A stretch of 64,000 nt of DNA from Ottelia alismoides (GCA_037367405.1 JAZKJV010006941.1:868001-932000); one strand, 5' to 3'. Shown: positions 43,701 through 50,104, counted from the stretch's first letter. Notes: generated by a model not told the origin, from the sequence alone. Numbers and translations are program-made.

Positions 43701-45321
43701 AGGTGTAATTTACAATTCCACAAAGACGCACCTGTTGACTTAGAGGTGCTATGGGTGTCACCACCTGCAAACATGGTAGAAGAATATCAGAATATGTAAA
43801 ATTAGAGTTGGAATAGGTAAAAACTGACACAAGATACAGCAACATCCAAACAAATATTATCGATCATCTAAGACAAACAATTTCAAAAAGGGTAGATATT
43901 ACCAAATGCTTGGCAATAAGTCTTCCAGAATTTTAAGTGAAATAGTGATTCCATGACTCTTATACATTGGAGCTCATCGAAGGTTTTCCATGACTTATGC
44001 AAGTGCTGCACCTTTCTTGAGATGAGGTGATGAATCAAATACTGATGTGCAGTAGAGTTTTGTATTTATCCCATTAGCTAAATAAATCCATCAATACAAT
44101 CACTTGTAGTAAACCAAAATTTCAAGTTAGTAGCAATGTTGCAATACTATCGAGGTCCAGAAAAATGCAACTAGTGGCAGTCCCATGGATAACTGAAAAC
44201 TATTCAGCTAATTTTCTAACTTATCTATCTAGTATTGTTTGAACTGGAGAGAATTGCAATAAGCAACTTAATCCCAATACGTTCCCTCTCTTTGAGAAAT
44301 TGAAGTACGGCCAGCCAGAATGGATGCCATCCAAATTTTATTAGAACAAAGTACAAAAAAGCTTTCAACCCTCGTACATCTATACTTAGAACCTGACTAA
44401 CAACACCAGTATACTAATATGCATTCAAGGCATTCATGTTGCACATAACATATTCCACATGGTACCATGCTCCTCTGATAAATATACAGTATCCGTCCTC
44501 ACATGGAGCATTGCGTAAGCACCTAGAAACCCTAGCATATAAACATTCATATTTCCGCAAAATACTGCACATAATATACACGTTGTTTTTTATTAAAAAA
44601 TAGAAGCAAAACAAATATTCAATGTTATCAATTCATATACTATAAGAAAACAAGAACTTTGTGTAACAGCGGATGATAAGTACATAGTAGAAAATTGCTA
44701 CCAAGTTACCACGAAAAGAGGGAGAAAATTCGCTGTTAAAAAAGGTACGTTAGTTACTAATCTGAAATTACGTATATTACAGAAGGAAAAAGCTTGGTAC
44801 CTGGGTTTTTCCCAACCTTGAGTCGAGATCTACTTCATAGTCCCGGTGTTTCAAAGGCTTGCGAGGAACGACGGGGCCTTTTGCTGATAATAAAAACAAC
44901 AGAATTACTAAAAAAATAAGATAAGATCGAACCAGACATATGCATTCCATATGTCAAGAAAAGATGGTGCGAGCAACTTCTTCAAGCTAACCTTTAGCAG
45001 CGAGTTGCTCCTCTTCCTAAAAGCATCACCACAAAATGACAACATGAAAACCTTCTACCAGCAATGAAACATATGATCGGGCTAATTAGAAAGACATCAA
45101 ATTTCCAAACAAACCTGCCTTTCTCGCTCCCGTGCTCGTTCCAGATACTCCTCCCGATCGAATTTCTTCCTAAAGGTGTTATCTACTCCAACCGGCTGGA
45201 AAAAAAACAGACAATCAGACCGCCATTCCATAATTCACCATCTCAAGAGCATGCAAACTACCGAAATAAACCATGTTTCTAGGTGACCAAAGAAACTCAC
45301 AGTACTGCCAGGCTGCGCCAT
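1693..45321 (-). CDS. ZMAT2: ZMAT2/Snu23-type zinc-finger splicing factor, 10 exons
   Basis: Spliced coding sequence: 45301-45321, 45115-45195, 44992-45016, 44801-44883, 43732-43764, 34962-35040, 34829-34881, 4336-4396, 4067-4149, 1693-1782; 609 nt, 202 residues, close to the roughly 200 residues of ZMAT2 proteins. Every intron is GT-AG and all phases join. Residues 8-70 hold the conserved N-terminal region ([30 protein letters not shown]). Residues 86-108 form a matrin/U1C-type C2H2 finger (C86, C89, H102, H108). Then come [14 protein letters not shown], a charged helix rich in E, R and K (146-180), and the C-terminal MMGFGGF motif. Family knowledge: ZMAT2/Snu23 is a nuclear protein of the U4/U6.U5 tri-snRNP and spliceosomal B complex acting near the 5' splice site. 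The frame is undamaged although the introns hold about 40 kb of transposons, so I infer a functional gene. Confidence 0.95.
2590..3981. mobile_element. hAT-type non-autonomous element with CGATATATCG-rich ends
   Basis: Ends are inverted: CAAGGTTGG at 2590 against CAAGGTAGGAAATATCG read inward from 3981. Flanks are cccctaac (2582-2589) and catctaac (3982-3989), an imperfect 8-bp duplication as expected of hAT elements. Both terminal regions are packed with short palindromes around ATATCGATAT. The interior has no transposase. A near copy of one block (about 40 bp, ...gatatgttcgatatga...) occurs twice, at about 3411-3455 and 3561-3603. It lies in intron 9 of the ZMAT2-type gene. Confidence 0.72.
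3605..3765 (-). mobile_element. Small hAT MITE nested in the 2590-3981 element
   Basis: Read on the minus strand this 161-bp copy follows the element at 23946-24158 almost throughout: CAAGGCC start, central GTACTAGG(G/A)CCCCCATAT, and the GAGGCCATG end. The flanking 8-mers (tgtgtttt and tgcgatat) agree only at 5 of 8 positions, so this copy is old or its target duplication has decayed. Confidence 0.7.
4067..4149 (-). CDS. ZMAT2: ZMAT2 exon 9
   Basis: Residues 146-173: [10 protein letters not shown] followed by an acidic-basic helix ([18 protein letters not shown]). Acceptor GATCCAG, donor AAG/GTTAGC. Confidence 0.92.
4336..4396 (-). CDS. ZMAT2: ZMAT2 exon 8
   Basis: Residues 126-145, [20 protein letters not shown], plus one base of Asp146. 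Acceptor TTCTCAG, donor G/GTAATT. It joins in frame to exon 7 across the 30.4-kb intron. Confidence 0.92.
4397..5916. other. Intron 7, start: no gene recognised
   Basis: Intronic sequence after exon 8. Nothing coding is recognised. About 5095-5340 is strongly AT-rich and resembles, in inverted orientation, 32985-33225 (gaatatccacttagcatatt at 5129 against a similar string near 33170-33190). This suggests two old copies of one small repeat. Confidence 0.4.
5917..9480 (-). mobile_element. L1-type LINE, degenerate
   Basis: On the minus strand the order is that of a plant L1 LINE. ORF1 tail fragment lies at about 9420-8823. ORF2 starts near 8743 ([17 protein letters not shown], the endonuclease opening). 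Endonuclease pieces lie at 8535-8037 (YGVAR..., [24 protein letters not shown]), linker at 7953-7687, reverse-transcriptase pieces at 7641-6947 ([28 protein letters not shown]), and a C-terminal tail at about 6130-5985 ([10 protein letters not shown]). The frame changes repeatedly and stops interrupt it, so no product is expected. The 3' end near 5917 is inferred; no clear poly(A) run or target duplication was found. Confidence 0.7.
9481..9694. other. Short gap between two LINEs
   Basis: No gene recognised. The last 14 bases (tataggaacaaaag, 9681-9694) are a likely target-site copy of the following LINE, matching tacaggaagaaaag at 14718-14731 in 12 of 14 positions. Confidence 0.4.
9695..14717 (+). 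mobile_element. 5'-truncated L1-type LINE, split by an RTE LINE
   Basis: The element starts inside the linker before the reverse transcriptase ([20 protein letters not shown] at 9701), continues with WDLNADEAP (9893), LQYANDT (10614-10634, a damaged YADD box) and family C-terminal fragments. It stops at 11556 and resumes at 14099 after the RTE insertion. The 3' end has a CATAGCATGTTCCCC motif, TTTATTGCTTT and a run of seven A (14711-14717). Possible target duplication 9681-9694 and 14718-14731 (12 of 14). Many stops and frameshifts; not functional. Confidence 0.65.
11557..14087 (+). mobile_element. RTE-type LINE inserted in the L1-type LINE
   Basis: Flanked by a perfect 11-bp duplication TAAACGGTCCA (11546-11556 and 14088-14098). 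Starts inside the endonuclease ([37 protein letters not shown]), so it is 5'-truncated. Then come the RTE linker ([52 protein letters not shown]) and the reverse transcriptase ([19 protein letters not shown] at 13017, FVDDIVLID near 13292). The C-terminus reads [15 protein letters not shown] and KRGQGRPKK. The 3' tail is the (TTG)n-like run at 14070-14087, typical of plant RTE LINEs rather than poly(A). Several frameshifts and stops break the protein. Confidence 0.85.
14732..15022. other. Gap between LINEs, no gene seen
   Basis: About 290 bp of AT-rich intron sequence with no recognisable gene or repeat end. Its right edge meets the T-run (15023-15029) that is the poly(A) tail of the minus-strand LINE. 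Confidence 0.35.
15272..19215 (-). mobile_element. hAT transposon with CGAAATTTCG-rich ends
   Basis: Left end CAAGGTTCGAAATTTCG at 15272; right end, read inward, has CATGGACTGAAATCTCG. Both subterminal regions (15275-15420 and 18960-19210) are packed with TTTCG and the palindrome CGAAATTTCG. The sequence acaaagag (15264-15271) recurs as tcaaagag (19216-19223), a 7-of-8 target duplication. If that is the true duplication, the right end carries three extra bases beyond CATG. Between the ends is a minus-strand gene with hAT signatures (15890-18194). A tandem catatcggt array lies at about 15505-15540. The LINE that it interrupts can be followed on both sides. Confidence 0.82.
15890..18194 (-). 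pseudogene. hAT transposase, core deleted and frameshifted
   Basis: Minus strand. The start ATG is at 18192-18194. A BED-type zinc finger follows at residues 41-70 (CNFC, then KQH, then a Cys), where the usual second His is replaced by Asn. A one-base frame change occurs near 17975-17985, after which the linker continues ([46 protein letters not shown]) to about 17440. The next recognisable block starts after an AG acceptor at about 17280 with [20 protein letters not shown] and [20 protein letters not shown], the hAT dimerisation region near the C-terminus. The DUF659-like part and the whole catalytic core expected between them are absent, so the copy cannot cut DNA. After the dimerisation domain comes an open tail of about 350 residues, very rich in G, S, Y, P, D and Q, ending in [15 protein letters not shown] and a stop at 15890-15892. 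The exact splice joining the two halves is not clear. Confidence 0.8.
22145..23956 (+). CDS. LINE ORF1 protein with two CCHC zinc knuckles
   Basis: Open frame of 603 codons from the ATG at 22145, the first ATG after the 5' target duplication; an upstream TTG in frame is not used as the start. Two zinc knuckles stand at residues 51-64 ([14 protein letters not shown]) and 70-83 ([14 protein letters not shown]). The middle, about residues 155-340, is globular-looking, and the last 250 residues are rich in S, P, A and R with a basic end. Family knowledge: ORF1 proteins of plant L1 LINEs bind element RNA and form the RNP. The frame overlaps the ORF2 start by about 45 nt. The final codons and the stop lie in the inserted MITE; without it the frame would have stopped at a TGA directly after the insertion point, so only the last residue or two are changed. 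Confidence 0.78.
   Translation: MSARARASAKGKAVLVSEEVEKRPRAFEEEPLVGKGGEWRSVTHKKPGRRCFRCGFKGHVASFCPSPPRCFSCGKVGHRQANCMVTRGKVEAKDPARDQTFLRGCYNVHAAEVRRGGGASFAEVVGNVRRGVTVTKPVSTPNTTGEGGGARPSKEVREDARHSRMHALIGYAVRGVIELDVVFSHLCGFIGPRFMGDAVKMDARRRCVHGLSADQRERLLHNGDVGNVWWRSLRYADGSCSETEVCLARVKVVPFLSRSNGCLRKALRPWGMVREVLDDGLRPGSPVEDTTILFECNKSFLDKVGGRSTFADLEVGCYSFTIELLVDEPPPPPEVPREGDGGEYGDASGPVLTVGFPRGPLGGTARTAQCTRHFVNSSKVLYLSPSIFPLHGDVGKGSPDSSPSAMESELGVGPIARAEYADPTADPCTVSFTVADPRGFSGAGVGRVPSDPARLVPALASSASSMWFFPSWGCGDAVSGSPQMVSLSLFPPFTAEGRARAQPSSFAVSAISSANSEGLDRVAVDAVDAVVSDLVSDAGASDKRSGKRYRRRSRSKASRTEAQPCPPLKLRWRRPRVWAKSKGFSLVPNENPLLECSWSRSRP
23910..27600 (+). pseudogene. LINE ORF2 (endonuclease, reverse transcriptase, zinc knuckle), broken
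   Basis: ATG at 23910, with the endonuclease opening SWNVRGL. A 213-bp MITE plus its 8-bp duplication interrupts it at 23946. It resumes with [16 protein letters not shown]. Further damage: a run of seven G at 24483-24489 shifts the frame, a TAG stands at 24540-24542 just before GDFNVT, and a TAA at 25525-25527. The reverse transcriptase is open from 25617 to 26804: [44 protein letters not shown], and an intact YADD box near 26175-26190. A C-terminal part at 26941-27600 contains [16 protein letters not shown] and a CLLC...EHIFFSC knuckle of the zf-RVT type. No single functional protein can be made. Confidence 0.85.
23946..24158 (+). mobile_element. 213-bp hAT MITE with perfect 8-bp target duplication
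   Basis: The ends are inverted (CAAGGCCTTAAAT and CATGGCCTCAAAT) and flanked by GTCTCGCT at 23938-23945 and 24159-24166, identical on both sides. The interior consists largely of TTTCGGTCA repeats and CGAAATTTCG. A related copy on the other strand lies at 3605-3765. Terminal and internal motifs match those of the hAT element at 15272-19215, which suggests the same transposase family moved it. Confidence 0.92.
27811..29440. other. Right arm of the unidentified insertion, no gene
   Basis: About 1.6 kb of AT-rich sequence continuing the block interrupted by the LINE at 22117-27792. Apart from the Tourist-like MITE no coding region or second repeat was recognised. Confidence 0.35.
28301..28596. 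mobile_element. Tourist-like (PIF/Harbinger) MITE, 296 bp
   Basis: TTA duplicated at 28298-28300 and 28597-28599. Left end GAGCCCATTTGGATTGGGGG; right end read inward GGGTGCGTTTAGTTACCGGG, an imperfect inverted repeat of the G-rich, TTTGGAT-containing kind typical of Tourist elements. The interior is AT-rich and has no reading frame. Confidence 0.7.
30290..30337. repeat. Two tandem copies of a 24-bp unit
   Basis: The unit beginning ttccacgtatacattt is repeated exactly at 30290-30313 and 30314-30337. Confidence 0.9.
30590..31211. mobile_element. Candidate small inverted-repeat element with AGTCGG motifs
   Basis: TATTGCAGAAG near 30592 faces TATTGCAATAAG read inward from about 31209, and ctaata occurs just outside each end as a possible trace of a target duplication. 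The right half carries repeated (T)AGTCGGCC/GGCCGACTA strings. Between them, about 30780-30900, lies a stretch with gtcggccctacttaaagtgg that resembles the 3' part of the RTE LINE (cgaccctacttaatatcgg near 14042), possibly a SINE or RTE tail. Confidence 0.4.
31212..33225. other. Intron 7, no gene recognised
   Basis: AT-rich intronic DNA. Two loosely similar blocks (about 31730-31870 and 32110-32230, both containing CCA-CTC-AAAATGC-like and ACTCTCA...ATTACTAGAT-like strings) may be remnants of a direct repeat. About 32985-33225 resembles, inverted, the AT-rich piece at 5095-5340. Confidence 0.3.
33226..33240 (+). repeat. GA microsatellite
   Basis: An uninterrupted GA run of about 15 bp. Confidence 0.85.
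33568..34482. repeat. 529-bp tandem duplication with an internal third copy of a 138-bp block
   Basis: Block order is B-C-D-C-B-C-D. The 138-bp block C (ccttcgatgacttgaagagt...) starts at 33629, 33955 and 34158. Block B (catttaccaccacatgtgac...) starts at 33568 and 34097. Block D (ctcctatccgataccaagga...) starts at about 33767 and 34296. B1-B2 and C1-C3 are both 529 bp apart. Copies are nearly identical (for example attaagatt against attgagatt), so the duplication is recent. No protein family was recognised in it. Confidence 0.88.
34829..34881 (-). CDS. ZMAT2: ZMAT2 exon 7
   Basis: It completes His108 and continues [17 protein letters not shown]. Acceptor TGTGTAG, donor CAG/GTACAC. Intron 6 before it is only 80 nt, while intron 7 after it is 30.4 kb. 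Confidence 0.94.
34962..35040 (-). CDS. ZMAT2: ZMAT2 exon 6, zinc-finger exon
   Basis: Residues 82-107 plus the first base of His108. It encodes [12 protein letters not shown] and [11 protein letters not shown], giving Cys86, Cys89 and His102 of the finger. Acceptor TTCTTGCAG; the donor C/GTATGA splits the codon of the last zinc ligand. Only 16 nt separate this exon from an inverted-repeat element upstream. Confidence 0.95.
35057..36084. mobile_element. hAT-like inverted-repeat element abutting exon 6
   Basis: Left end TAGGGGTGTGCACGGGGCGG; right end read inward CAGGGGTGTTCACGG, 13 of 14 matching after the first base. Both subterminal parts are full of GGGTACCC and CGGATCGGGT strings. agaagcac (35046-35053) and agaagcag (36085-36092) are a 7-of-8 candidate duplication, with three extra bases on the left. 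No transposase is inside; the centre is AT-rich. On the minus strand its end lies 16 nt before the exon 6 boundary. Confidence 0.68.
36093..37320. other. Intron 5, no gene recognised
   Basis: AT-rich intronic sequence with a run of 15 C at 36718-36732. No coding family or repeat end was identified before the copia LTR. Confidence 0.35.
37321..37464 (+). repeat. 5' LTR of the copia element
   Basis: 144 bp from TGTTGAG to CCCAACA. It contains an AATAAA at about 37447-37452 near its end, usable as a polyadenylation signal. The primer-binding site follows directly. Confidence 0.95.
37963..42746 (+). pseudogene. Copia gag-pol polyprotein, broken
   Basis: ATG at 37963. The gag part runs to 38508 ([22 protein letters not shown]) and shifts frame near 38500. 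Next come an RG-rich stretch and the zinc knuckle [14 protein letters not shown]. The protease box is MNSGASHH, where the catalytic Asp is Asn (codon 38970-38972). The pre-integrase and integrase follow ([29 protein letters not shown]); the second catalytic position reads RTNN instead of RTDN (39717-39719). The integrase frame stops at 39776, more frame changes follow, and a MITE interrupts at 40326. The reverse transcriptase is readable from 41148 ([15 protein letters not shown]), hits a TAG at 41757, and goes on with [12 protein letters not shown]. RNase H follows at 42275-42746. Not functional. Confidence 0.92.
40326..40871. mobile_element. 546-bp GC-ended hAT-type MITE inside the copia element
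   Basis: A perfect 8-bp duplication ACCACAGC (40318-40325 and 40872-40879) flanks inverted ends that both read TAGGGTGGAGCATTGGGC. The subterminal parts are made of GGCCCGG/CCGGGCC strings on both arms, while the middle (about 40500-40690) is AT-rich. It has no transposase. Confidence 0.93.
42754..42897 (+). repeat. 3' LTR of the copia element
   Basis: Same length as the 5' LTR with about seven substitutions. Preceded by the purine-rich tract GAGGGTGAG and followed by the AGATC target copy. Confidence 0.95.
42898..43731. other. Intron 5, part next to exon 5
   Basis: Intronic sequence with no coding family recognised, continuing from the copia target site to the donor of exon 5. Confidence 0.4.
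43732..43764 (-). CDS. ZMAT2: ZMAT2 exon 5 (33 nt)
   Basis: Residues 71-81, [11 protein letters not shown], phase 0 at both ends. Acceptor TTTGCAG, donor CAG/GTGCGT. The following intron 5 is 8.7 kb and carries the copia element and a hAT-like MITE. Confidence 0.9.
43765..44800. other. Intron 4 of the ZMAT2-type gene
   Basis: 1036-nt AT-rich intron between exons 4 and 5, GT at its start and TTTGCAG at its end. No mobile element ends were recognised. Confidence 0.6.
44801..44883 (-). CDS. ZMAT2: ZMAT2 exon 4
   Basis: Residues 43-70, with [20 protein letters not shown] and LGKTQ. Acceptor ATCAG, donor CAG/GTACCA. Confidence 0.93.
44992..45016 (-). CDS. ZMAT2: ZMAT2 exon 3 (25-nt micro-exon)
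   Basis: A 25-nt exon encodes EEEQLAAK plus the first base of an Ala codon. Acceptor TTTTAG, donor G/GTTAGC. It is needed to keep frame between exons 2 and 4 and matches the family's EEEQLAAK stretch. Confidence 0.88.
45115..45195 (-). CDS. ZMAT2: ZMAT2 exon 2
   Basis: Residues 8-34, including [20 protein letters not shown]. The acceptor follows a T-rich tract ending CCAG, and the donor is CAG/GTTTGT. This is the most conserved N-terminal block of the family. Confidence 0.93.
45301..45321 (-). CDS. ZMAT2: ZMAT2 exon 1 (coding part)
   Basis: The start codon is at 45319-45321 (CAT on the plus strand). The exon encodes MAQPGST and ends in phase 0 at a GTGAGT donor. Its 21 coding nucleotides are followed by a 105-nt intron. 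The start was chosen because the reading joins in frame to the conserved N-terminal block in exon 2. Confidence 0.88.
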
Positions 45322-45896
45322 TAGAAGCTACGAATTGAGATCCCCCACTCGCAGTGTAGTTTCTATGGAAATATCACAGCAACCAACTGCACCAGCTTGA
45401 AATTTGATGGATCCAAGCGGCGGGCGACGGCGTTGATTGCGTTGGCCGGCGGGAACCGCGGAGCGGCGGAGGAGAGGCGGGTGTCGTGGAGGTGACTAGG
45501 GGGAAAGTGGTATAATTTGGGGGCGTTGGGCGTTCCTGAGAGGGGAAAAGGGATTTCGCCTTTTTTCCTCTCTTATTTTTCACTCTCCCGGCCTGGTGGG
45601 ATAGGGTGGAGATGGGATTCGGAATTGAGAAAAGAAAGAGGAGTGTCACGTCAAAAAATCTAATTTATGGACACCGAGGATGATAAGATGGAAATTTAGT
45701 TTTATTAGAAATATAAATTATGTATATATTATATTTATATAACATAAAAATAATTAACATGTGTATGTCATCGAATGTGGATATCTATCAAACGAACTTA
45801 TATTCTGTTCATATTTGATACGGTAAGCTGTCGAACTAAAATTTAAAGTTCACGTTCAGTTCACTAAGTCACAAACAAACATTTCTCAAACTCTAA
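45322..45896 (-). promoter_or_regulatory. ZMAT2: 5' UTR and promoter region of the ZMAT2-type gene
   Basis: Directly upstream of the start codon on the minus strand. About 45410-45500 is GC- and CpG-rich (ggcgggcgacggcg, ccgcggagcggcgg), unlike the AT-rich surroundings, as in many housekeeping plant promoters. No convincing TATA box was assigned. The region ends at a Harbinger transposon 576 bp before the ATG, so the native promoter upstream of that point is displaced by 6.7 kb. Confidence 0.5.
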
Positions 45897-46179
45897 GGAC
45901 ATGTTTGGAAGGTGGTGTGGAGTGGGTTGGGTTGACCCACCCCACGTTTGGGATGCGGGGTGTGCGAGTTGGCATGTGGGCCTCGGTGGTGTGGGGAAGT
46001 GGGTTTCGATGTGCGGGTTGGGGAAAGCTTTCCAGAGGTTGCAGCCTTTTGACCGCTACAGCTCCTCATCGCCTTCCTCCAGACACGGTCGCAGCTGTTG
46101 CCTTTAATCCTCACGCCTGCAGACTTCTTGTCCTCGCTAGCGTCCAATGTTGAGGTCAATGGATTCCTGATTAGCTCTC

Positions 46180-48540
46180 ACAAGGGACCCTGCACCGGGA
46201 GGGAGACTACACGATGGGCACCGCAGACGATGCACCATCGACCTTGAAGACGACTCGATCAGAGACCATCCAGCTGCATTTACTGTGAAAGATGCCTATC
46301 TATGTGGAGTCTTGCGAATCCACAGTCCCGGCCTCATCCCCCAAACCATTGAGATGGGGAAGAAGGCATTCAACGGTTGAGGAGGAGATCTATCCTTATA
46401 AATTGTGTGCCACCGTCATTGTCGCCATTCATTCACTCCTTGCTGCCGGGATTGTTCTTCCAGCGGAGGTTTTGGAGGAGATTACACGGTGTTTGAAGCT
46501 CATCATTGGAAGATTTATTAACTGAACCATTTTCCCCTTCCTGCATGTTATGCATTTCATGGTTATAGTATATGCTTCGACTGGACCATTGCAGAGTGCA
46601 GAAATGGTTCACGAGAATTGGGTTTGGGTTCAATGCTTTCGATTTGGGTTTGGGTTACATTCAAGTCCTGCGTCATTGAACATATGCTGGGCTTACAGTC
46701 AAGATATGGTTGATTCATGATATGTTGGGGTTCATTGTTTCAAAGTTCTTTTTTTATTTACACATCTCCCATCATGAAGTCAATGCGAAAGATCTGTGAA
46801 CTTTGAGATTGGAGGGTGGAAAATGTTGCAACTGCAGATAATGGTTTCATTATAGATATGTCTGTCAAATTCTAGATGGTAAACTGTATCGTCTTCTTTT
46901 ATATTCCAATGTTCTTGCTATGCTAATAAGTGGTTGGTATAACGATAAATTAAGATAAGATTAACTGGACTGAAAGCTGATCAATCTTGAAGGTAGATAA
47001 GCTTCACTTGCTGGGGTTACTGATTTGGGTTTGTGTTTGGGGTAAGATTTGGTTGACATTTGTGTTATATGAAGATACATGAAGAGATGCGAGGGGTAAA
47101 ATCAAAATTGGGTTCACATTCAACATAGGCTTATTCAGGACATGCTGGGGGTTCATAATGCTAGACATGCTGGTCCTTTATGGGTTCATTCAAGATTTCT
47201 GTTCACTTACACGTGTTTGTTTGGTAGATAAGCTTCACACACAAGATATGGTTCACAAGTTTTGGGTCTCCGTTCATTGTTTTCGGTTTGTATTTGGGTT
47301 ATATTCAAGATATGATTCATTAACGATAGGATGAGGTTCCATTGATGATATGATTCAATCATGATATGTTGGCGTTACATTTTTCATATGCTTCATTCAA
47401 TATATGTTTTGGATCTGTTTGTTTCTTATATATACTTCATACACAAGATATGGATCAGAAGATGTGGGTATAGGTTCATTTATTTGGGTTTCGTTTTGGA
47501 TTACATTCAAACTATGCTAACGAAATGCCGGGGTTACCTTCATGGTAATCTTTCATTCAAAATATGTTGGGGTTACAGCCATGAAGTGCTTCTGTTGCTT
47601 TGGGGTTACAGTCGAGATTTTTTCTCTTGCTGTGGTTACAAGATTTCTGTTCTCTTGCTTCTGTTGTGTTCTCTTTCTTCATTCAACATATGCTTCATTC
47701 AATATTTGGTTCATTAACAAAAAGATGGGGTTACATTGATGATATGTTTTATTCAACATATGCTGGGGTTACAATCATGATGTGCTTCACTCAATATATG
47801 CTTCACTTGCTGTGCTTACATTAACGTCATGGTTCCTTTTGTGGCTTACATATGGTTCACATATAAGATATGGTTCACAAGATTTGGGTTTGGGTTCATT
47901 GATTCGGGTTTGGATTTGGTTTACATTCAAATTAGGCATAATGCAAGATATCCTGGGGTTAGATGCCAAATGGTTCTATTTGGGTTTAATTCACTTGCTT
48001 CTGTTTGTTTCTTAGATATGGTTTACACAATATCGATCGCAACATTTGGGTTTATGAACACATTTCTTACTTGATGGCTCTATAACACAATCTGATGAAG
48101 AGATTTCAGACTTCATGACTTGTTTTCATATCTGTCTTGATCACATATCCGACTTGATGTCCCTGTATGGCTTGATGTCCCTGTATGGCTTGATGTCCCC
48201 GTAGGGCTTGATGAACTTGTATGGCTTGATGTCCCTGTATGTATTGATCACATTTCAGACTTTTGATGAAACTGTTATGTTTTTCCATTCTCGTCAATGA
48301 TATTTTACTTGATGCTGCAAGCTCGAATCCACCACTGGAAAAAGCATGGGAGACCATGTCAGAAACTGTGGGTAGCAGGGCTCTCATAGGTGCCCATGAA
48401 TTTCATGATTGGGATGAATTCATCCCTCATAGAACCATATCAAAACAGTAGCTTCGTTAATCACACACGTCCTAACATAAGCTTATTTACTACTCACCAT
48501 CCTGCTTTCAATATGATGATCTAACACATTCAACACACTC
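46180..48540 (+). repeat. Repetitive leader inside the Harbinger element
   Basis: The stretch is built from recurring short phrases on the plus strand such as TTTGGGTTTGGGTT, TGGGGTTACA, GATATGGTTCAC and TTCATTCAA. They recur irregularly from about 46600 to 48070 and give strong T and G bias. No coding frame of a known family is present. It may be an expanded leader or promoter region of ORF1. Confidence 0.55.
48153..48242 (+). repeat. Minisatellite: five copies of an 18-bp unit
   Basis: The unit CTTGATGTCCCTGTATGG is repeated at 48153, 48171, 48189, 48207 and 48225. Copies 1 and 2 are identical, and 3 to 5 differ at one to three positions. It lies in the leader of the Harbinger element. Confidence 0.93.
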
Positions 48541-48542
48541 CG

Positions 48543-49600
48543 ATGATTTCTTCCCCATTACGAAGACAAATGTCGGACGAGATAGACACGCGCGACGGAG
48601 ATGTAGGAGGACCATCTGAAGTACCCATTACAGGTTGTGCATCAAATGCACATTGGAACTCCGCCCTAGACAAAATGTTTGTGGACGTTATGCCAGAGCA
48701 CGAGAGTTCATGGGCGAGAAGCACATTTACAGTCCCCGGTTGGCACTCTATCGTCAAGAGATTCAACGAAGTCGCATGTCGCAACTACACAAAGATACAA
48801 TTGCAATATCGATGGAAAAACCTGAAGAAAGACTACTCTTCGTATTTATACCTGCGCAACAAATCCGGATGGGGGTGGGATAGCATCTACAACAGGCCAA
48901 TTCCGCCTTCAGACAGTGCTTGGTATGAGGTAAGTTACGATGTTCCATATTCGCATATTGTGTGATTATGAAGTTGCACTTGAACGCCAATAATGTGTAA
49001 CTTTCCTAAATTTAGGTACCCGACAGATACCGTAAGTACCAGAACAAACCTTTCCTGTATTTCGGTGAGATTCAGAGGTTCTTGGTGAAAGACATCGCAA
49101 CAGGTGCGCATGCAGCTTCTTCACGGGCAGGAAGGGGTAGGCCGACGGTAGGGGACGAAAGTTCACGAGTCGCGTCAATGCAGAGGGAGTTGGACTTCGA
49201 CAAAGATCTGGATGAATGTATGCCTGAACCATGCGATGACGCAGATGATAGTGACGGGCTTGCTCAAACCCCTTTATCGAGAAAAAGAAACGTAGATGTG
49301 AAACATGGATCTACAAAAAAATCAAGAAGTGGAGACACGCTCAGCGCAGCTAGGCAAGAAATGTTGACGAAGTTCCTTACTAATCTCCCAAAAACTTTTG
49401 CAGAGGCCAGGGAAGATCTCGCCAAGTTGGCGAACGATGCGTGCAGGGAAATCAGTCAGATGCATCTGAATCTTGACGTTGACGAGTTCGAGAAGATTGC
49501 TGAGAAATTAACGACTACTAGTGGTCGCAATATTTTCTACCACGTCAAGGGCGATCCGGCGAAGCTGAACGTTTGGATTGACAAAACCATCGGACGTTAA
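48543..49600 (+). CDS. Harbinger ORF1, Myb/SANT-like DNA-binding protein
   Basis: Two exons, 48543-48929 and 49016-49600, with a GTAAGT donor and a TTTAG acceptor; 323 residues with the first ATG (a second Met at 48570 is possible). Residues about 35-130 form the Myb/SANT-like domain of PIF ORF1 proteins: a helix with HWNSALDKMFVDVM, then GWHSIVKRFNEVACRNYTKIQLQYRWKNLKKDYSSY as the trihelix-like part, and WDSIYNRPIPPSDSAWYEV at the exon join. The second exon has an acidic middle, a basic patch (SRKRNVDVKHGSTKKSRSG) and a helical C-terminus ending VWIDKTIGR. Family knowledge: this protein works with the transposase, helping DNA binding and nuclear import. No stop or frameshift is seen, so it may still be expressed. 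Confidence 0.85.
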
Positions 49601-50104
49601 CTTATTTCCCCGCTTTAGACATTAGCTTTCTATGCACGGACAGTTCATTTGCTTTTCTCTACTATTTGCTTGCTTGTACATTTACATGTACGTAACACTA
49701 CTTCGACATTATTTCCATATGCATTTAGAGGTTGTGCCTTCTGCGTTTACAATGCAGGTTACTCGTAATGGCCTATGCGTTTAAGTTGCAGGTTTGCCTT
49801 CAAATGTTTAATAGGTACATGGATGGGCTGCTACGTCAAAGTTGACTTTAATAATTTCTATACTGACATTGTACTGTAGGTTAATTGGCGAGAATATCAG
49901 GTTTCTGTACAAACATGCTTCTTGTTGAAGCGATATTGGTTTTGTCACTGGTTGATGACTTTTGGCTAAGCTTGTTTTCCATACTCTTCTGTTTAGATAA
50001 TGCACTTGAGACAGAGCCTTGTGGTATATACGGCAGGCATGATTTAGTTAACACATTTCTTTTTTGGTACCTAACAACGACTATAAACTATCAGGGATCA
50101 GTGC

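Noticed and set aside
48153..48242. Regularly spaced 18-bp repeats that might suggest a CRISPR-like array
   Set aside because: The units are head-to-tail with no spacers, and the surroundings are a plant transposon; it is a minisatellite.
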